Positions 18,925 through 22,458 of a stretch of DNA of 22,458 bases are shown here, one piece after another. Where the stretch lies: positions 1-22,458 of the forward strand of contig LDJE01104042.1 of assembly GCA_001021135.1 (NCBI GenBank). Direction: 5' to 3'. A program made the translations under genes and the position numbers. The notes beneath the pieces were generated by a model. It saw only the letters and a list, made by a program, of their open reading frames with translations, was not told the DNA's origin and made no database searches. Source of the DNA: Selaginella kraussiana. Its lineage: Eukaryota; Streptophyta; Lycopodiopsida; Selaginellales; Selaginellaceae. Position 1 is the first letter of the stretch; each line of letters opens with the position of its first letter.

Positions 18925-20374
18925 ATGGGTGCCGAAGCGGCAGTCGGGCTGGCGGAGCTCAAGGTGAAGCTGACCCGAGAAGTTGAGCTGGTGAAGCCGG
19001 CCGAGGTTGTGGAGGAGCAGGACTACTTCCTCTCCAATCTGGACCAGAATGTGGCTGTGGTAATGAAGACCATCTACGTCTTCGACTCGTGCAGTGGCAA
19101 GCTCGAGGAGCCGGGGCAGGCACTGCGCGAGGGTCTGTCCAAGGTGCTCGTGCACTACTTCCCACTGGCGGGAAGGCTGGGGATCAGCGCAGAGGGCAAG
19201 CTGCACGTCGAGTTTCGCAACCAGGGAGTGGTTTTTGCGCAGGCTGAGGCGGACGCGCGAATCAGCGACTTGGGTGAGATCATCCGACCTGACCCGACGC
19301 TGTTGCAGCTGGTGCACAGCAATCCCAAGCACAAGAACATCCTTGAAGTGCCCCCCATGACAGTCCAGGTAGGCTATCGTGTTTCCTCATATTTCGTATT
19401 TTTCCCGCTCTCTCACACGATGCAAATTGCAATGCTTTTGGAAATAGGTGACGCAGTTCAAATGCGGCGGCTTCGTGCTCGGCCTTTGCATCAACCATTG
19501 CATGTTCGACGGCATTGCGGCCATGGAGTTCGTGCATTCGTGGGCAGAGATGACCCGAGGATCTCAGGAGCCGAGCGCGCCGCCTTATCTTGACAGGAGC
19601 ATGCTCAAGGCGCGCCAGCCACCCGAGGTTGAGTTCTCCCATCTCGAGTACGCCGAGGTGGAGGAGGTTTCCAGCGACGAGGGGCTGGTCGAGGAGAAGT
19701 GTAAGTCAGAAGGAGATGAGAAACTGGACTATCGGGTGCTTTCACTGGCCGTGGAACAGTTGGAACGCCTCAAGACGATCGTGAATGAAGAGCTCGGGGA
19801 GCAGGCAGCCGGCAAGAAGTGCAGCACCTTCGAAGTGCTCTCGTCGCTCGTTTGGCAATGCCGCACCAGGGCACTGGGCATGGATGGCAGGCAGGAGAGC
19901 AAGCTCCTCTTCGCCGTGGACTACCGGCTGAGGATCCAGCCGCCGCTGCCGCGCGGCTTCATGGGGAACGGCATCATGCTCACTTACGCCATGTCTCCCG
20001 CGGCCGTACTCGACTCCATGCCTCTGGCGGGCGTGGTGCAGCTGGTTCGCGGCGCGGTTGCGCGCATTGACGACGCTTACATACGTTCCTCCATCGACTG
20101 CTTCGAGCAGCAGCGCTTCTGCCCCAGTCTGTTCTCGACGCTGCTCATCAGCACCTGGTCGCGCCTGTCGTTTCATACTACCGACTTCGGGTGGGGCGAG
20201 CCCCTCCACTCGGGCCCCGTCGGCGTCTCCGAGTCGGGCGTCTGCCTCTTCCTCTCGCGCCCCAAGGAGCAGGGCGGGGGCATCAACCTCATGCTCGCAC
20301 TGCCACGAGCAGCAATGCAGCGTTTCCACCGCCAACTCGAGGCGGCGCTGGGCACCCACATCGGCCTCGCCTGA
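18925..20374 (+). CDS. BAHD acyltransferase, HHT/ASFT/HCT-like
   Basis: Two exons: 18925-19368 and 19448-20374; 456 residues, the usual BAHD size. The catalytic HxxxD is H165-D169 in NHCMFDG and the structural DFGWG is at 394-398. The N-terminal half contains FLSNLDQNVAVVMKTIYVF and VHYFPLAGRL, closest in my memory to omega-hydroxyacid/fatty-alcohol hydroxycinnamoyl transferases (HHT, ASFT, FACT) that make ferulate esters for suberin and cutin; a shikimate- or other alcohol-acyl transferase is the alternative. The enzyme transfers an acyl group from CoA to an alcohol or amine in the cytosol. The single intron after the first third of the protein is the conserved BAHD position. An acidic insert (EEVSSDEGLVEEK) follows the catalytic region. 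A TATA box precedes it and an AATAAA signal follows. Confidence 0.9.
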
Positions 20375-20424
20375 TCATTATCAAAGAACGATTCGGATCT
20401 TGTACATTTTGTGTGCCGTTTATT

Positions 20425-20450
20425 AAACACCCGAGTGTTTCCAAAATAAA
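20425..20450 (+). terminator. Polyadenylation signal with adjacent small hairpin, BAHD gene
   Basis: AATAAA at 20445-20450 lies 71 nt after the BAHD stop. Just before it, AAACAC (20425-20430) and GTGTTT (20435-20440) can pair around a CCGA loop. The signal fits the 194-bp gap to the next gene. Confidence 0.5.
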
Positions 20451-20568
20451 TGAGCTAGGGCTCTTGAGGTGTTGTTTGCACACGTATAATCTTATTAGGG
20501 TTGTGGATCTGACACTACACTCACGACTGCGCAGCTCAATGAATGCAGGACGCAACGTGTGAGGAACA

Positions 20569-22304
20569 ATGTCGAAGAATTGGTATGTTTCTTCGATCCC
20601 GCAATTCTCATCAGCTCTCTGCTGCAGGATGCTCCGGGGCCGCACGTTTCCTGGAAAGGTGCTCTTGAGCCGCAAGCCCGACTCCAGTTCTTCCCAGACC
20701 AGGGAGCCAGTCACGGAGGGAAGCAGCGATCCAGACGACGACTACTCTAGTGGATCCCAAGACTTCGCAGTACGTATTTGCATTGCGTTTTCGATCGCAT
20801 CTCCCTTGTCCAGACAGAAACGAATGGCAGCAGCATCGCAATGAGGAGACAGAGATCATCCGGAGGAGGGGCAGGAGCTGCTGCAACTGCTGCCGCTACG
20901 ACGTCCTCCTCTTCGGAATCCACAACCCCAACGAGGACTGTTTCAGGAGCTCGAGCGACGGATAGCGCTCGTGTGGCACGGTTCAAGAAAGAACTCTCGG
21001 CTTCAACAATCAACGTAGGTGGGTTAAGTGTATACCTACTACCCGCATGCACCGTCTGAACAGTAGTAGCATAGATGCCCTGCGAGAACTTGCATGGAGC
21101 GGCGTTCCACCCGATATGAGACCCACCGTGTGGCGGCTACTACTGGTAAGACCACCCGGTGTTACCATACAGCAGAGGGACATGGTTTTTGCAGGGCTAT
21201 TCACCATCCAACACAGACCGAAGAGACATGGTGCTCTCGCTCAAGCGTCAAGAATACATTGAAGACATCGCGCAGTACTTCGACATACCGGACACCGATC
21301 GGACCGAGGAGGAGATCAAGACTGTGCGGCAGGTACGTCGGACTGTCTTGGCTTTGCTTCGTGCTTACTTACACTCCCGGCTACAGATTTCTGTGGACAT
21401 TCCGAGGACGGTACCAGATGTTGCCTTCTTCCGCCAGCCGATCATACAAACATCTCTGGAACGAATACTCAACGTTTGGTACGATGCTGCAGCTCGCGAG
21501 TTGGTGACTGTGGGGTTGTTGCAGGGCGATCCGTCATCCGGCGAGCGGGTACGTGCAAGGCATCAACGATTTGGCGACGCCTTTCCTGGTGGTGTTTCTC
21601 TCGGAGCATTTCCAGGGAGAAATGGAAAGCTGGGATCTATCAACGCTCGCTCCGGAACAAATCACGCAAGTGGAAGCAGATAGCTACTGGTGCCTTTCAA
21701 AACTTCTAGATCGCATTCAAGACCACTATATTTTTGAGCAGCCAGGCATTCAGCGACTTCTGTTCAAGCTCACGGAGCTCGTGCGCCGCATTGACGGTGC
21801 GTATGTGACGTACGTTTTACGAGCGTCCCCCCCTTTTTTTTTTGCAGAGCCTGTTGCCCGACATTTAGAGGAGCAAGGGCTCGAGTTTTTGCACTTTGCT
21901 TTCCGCTGGTTCAATTGCCTTCTCATTCGGGAGGTAGGCCATTTCCCAACTGAATGTAGAGACTAGAAGGACATTGGCTTTTTAGGTTCCGTTTAGCCTG
22001 GTTTTGCGGCTATGGGACACTTACTTGGCGGAAGGGGATGCGTTCCCCGAGTACCTTGTCTATGCCTGTGCCAGCTTTCTGCTGACGGTACGTAGTTAGT
22101 TTAGTAGTTAGTGGCTCCACTTGATTAAACCTCCTGCAGTGGTCGGACCAGATTCAACAACTCGACTTTCAAGAGATGGTTCTCTTCCTGCATCATCTCC
22201 CCACCAAGAGGTGGACGCATCAGGAGCTGGAGATGGTTTTGTCACGAGCATTCATGTGGAGGGTCATGTTCGATCGTTCACCCAGCCACCTTCACACCGG
22301 CTGA
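20569..22304 (+). CDS. TBC-domain Rab GTPase-activating protein, TBC1D22/Gyp1-like
   Basis: Ten exons: 20569-20582, 20628-20769, 20814-21022, 21064-21145, 21195-21332, 21387-21478, 21525-21796, 21848-21933, 21986-22087, 22140-22304; 433 residues. A Ser/Gly/Ala-rich N-terminal region of about 115 residues precedes the TBC domain, which starts near LRELAWSGVPPDMRPTVWRL. Both catalytic fingers are present: R202 in ISVDIPRT (IxxDxxR) and Q237 in SGYVQGIND. The rest matches the TBC1D22/Gyp1 branch: RHLEEQGLEFLHFAFRWFN, LVLRLWDTYLAEGD and FLHHLPTKRW. TBC proteins speed GTP hydrolysis on Rab GTPases; Gyp1 acts on Ypt1 and others at the Golgi. The first exon has only 14 coding bases. The border of exons 3 and 4 is least certain: frame requires donor GTTAAG at 21023 and an acceptor in the CAGTAGTAG run. 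It is complete at both ends. Confidence 0.9.
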
Positions 22305-22433
22305 TGATTTTCTCTTTGGCTGGCCATTCTTCTTCTTGATGCAGCTCAATTTCCATGTGTTCGCACTGTATCTAATTTCATTTTTTTATTTATGTAATTA
22401 TTAAGTCTTTTTATGCAACGAGTAATTAGGGGC

Positions 22434-22443
22434 TTAGGGTTTT
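22434..22443 (-). promoter_or_regulatory. Telo-box-like motif near the right edge
   Basis: TTAGGGTTT, the reverse of the plant telo-box AAACCCTAA, sits near the window end, 130 bp after the TBC stop. Telo-boxes mark promoters of ribosomal-protein and cell-cycle genes in plants, so it may belong to a gene starting beyond the window. Chance occurrence is possible. Confidence 0.3.
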
Positions 22444-22458
22444 CGATTGAAGCTGAGC

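Noticed and set aside
1-22458. tRNA, rRNA, CRISPR array, transposon or virus-like element
   Set aside because: Reading both strands gave no cloverleaf with TTCGA-type loop, no regular short repeat array, no terminal repeats and no transposase, reverse transcriptase or capsid motif.
1-22458. A biosynthetic or defence gene cluster
   Set aside because: The twelve genes belong to unrelated housekeeping and trafficking pathways; only the BAHD gene is typical of specialised metabolism and has no partner enzymes beside it.

Overview
The window is ordinary nuclear DNA of a land plant with a very compact genome. It holds twelve protein-coding genes in 22.5 kb and about 50 spliceosomal introns, nearly all 41-79 bp long. 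Remorin, plastid ribosomal protein S1, GC1/SDR39U1, a PLS-type PPR protein and an HHT/ASFT-like BAHD acyltransferase point to a land plant. The tiny introns, dense packing and moderate GC suggest a lycophyte such as Selaginella; that assignment is inference. I rebuilt every gene by joining exons at GT-AG (once GC-AG) borders and checking that the frame stays open and matches the known family. Each of the twelve models closes as a whole number of codons.

Layout, left to right: NEN-type DEDDh exonuclease (441-2177, +); GT31/DUF604 glycosyltransferase A (2194-3768, -); intronless PPR gene (3819-5228, -); GT31/DUF604 glycosyltransferase B (5307-6835, -); plastid RPS1 (6961-8193, -, single exon); group-6-like remorin (8841-10900, +); GC1/SDR39U1 epimerase (11772-13382, -, 12 exons); a 92-residue tail-anchored protein (13441-13813, +); EamA/DMT-family transporter (13810-15291, -); SAC-domain phosphoinositide phosphatase of the RHD4/SAC7 type (15354-18013, +, 19 exons); BAHD acyltransferase (18925-20374, +); TBC1D22/Gyp1-like Rab GAP (20569-22304, +). 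Stretches over 300 bp without a gene are 1-440, 8194-8840, 10901-11771 and 18014-18924. They hold promoters, 3' ends, simple repeats and one decayed copy of a GC1 exon.

The genes are not a functional cluster; they belong to unrelated pathways (nucleic acid degradation, Golgi glycosylation, organelle RNA, plastid translation and division, membrane microdomains, phosphoinositide and Rab trafficking, cutin/suberin-type acylation). What is notable is architecture: two head-to-head pairs share intergenic gaps of 58 and 62 bp, one tail-to-tail pair overlaps at its stop codons by 4 bp, another is 16 bp apart, and a PPR gene sits between two tandem GT31 paralogues with 50 and 78 bp to spare. I found no transposon, virus-like element, tRNA, rRNA or CRISPR array and no evidence for a new biological system. 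The best leads are the shared promoters, overlapping gene ends, a GC-AG intron, a fossil duplicate exon, tandem-acceptor splice sites and the unidentified tail-anchored protein.
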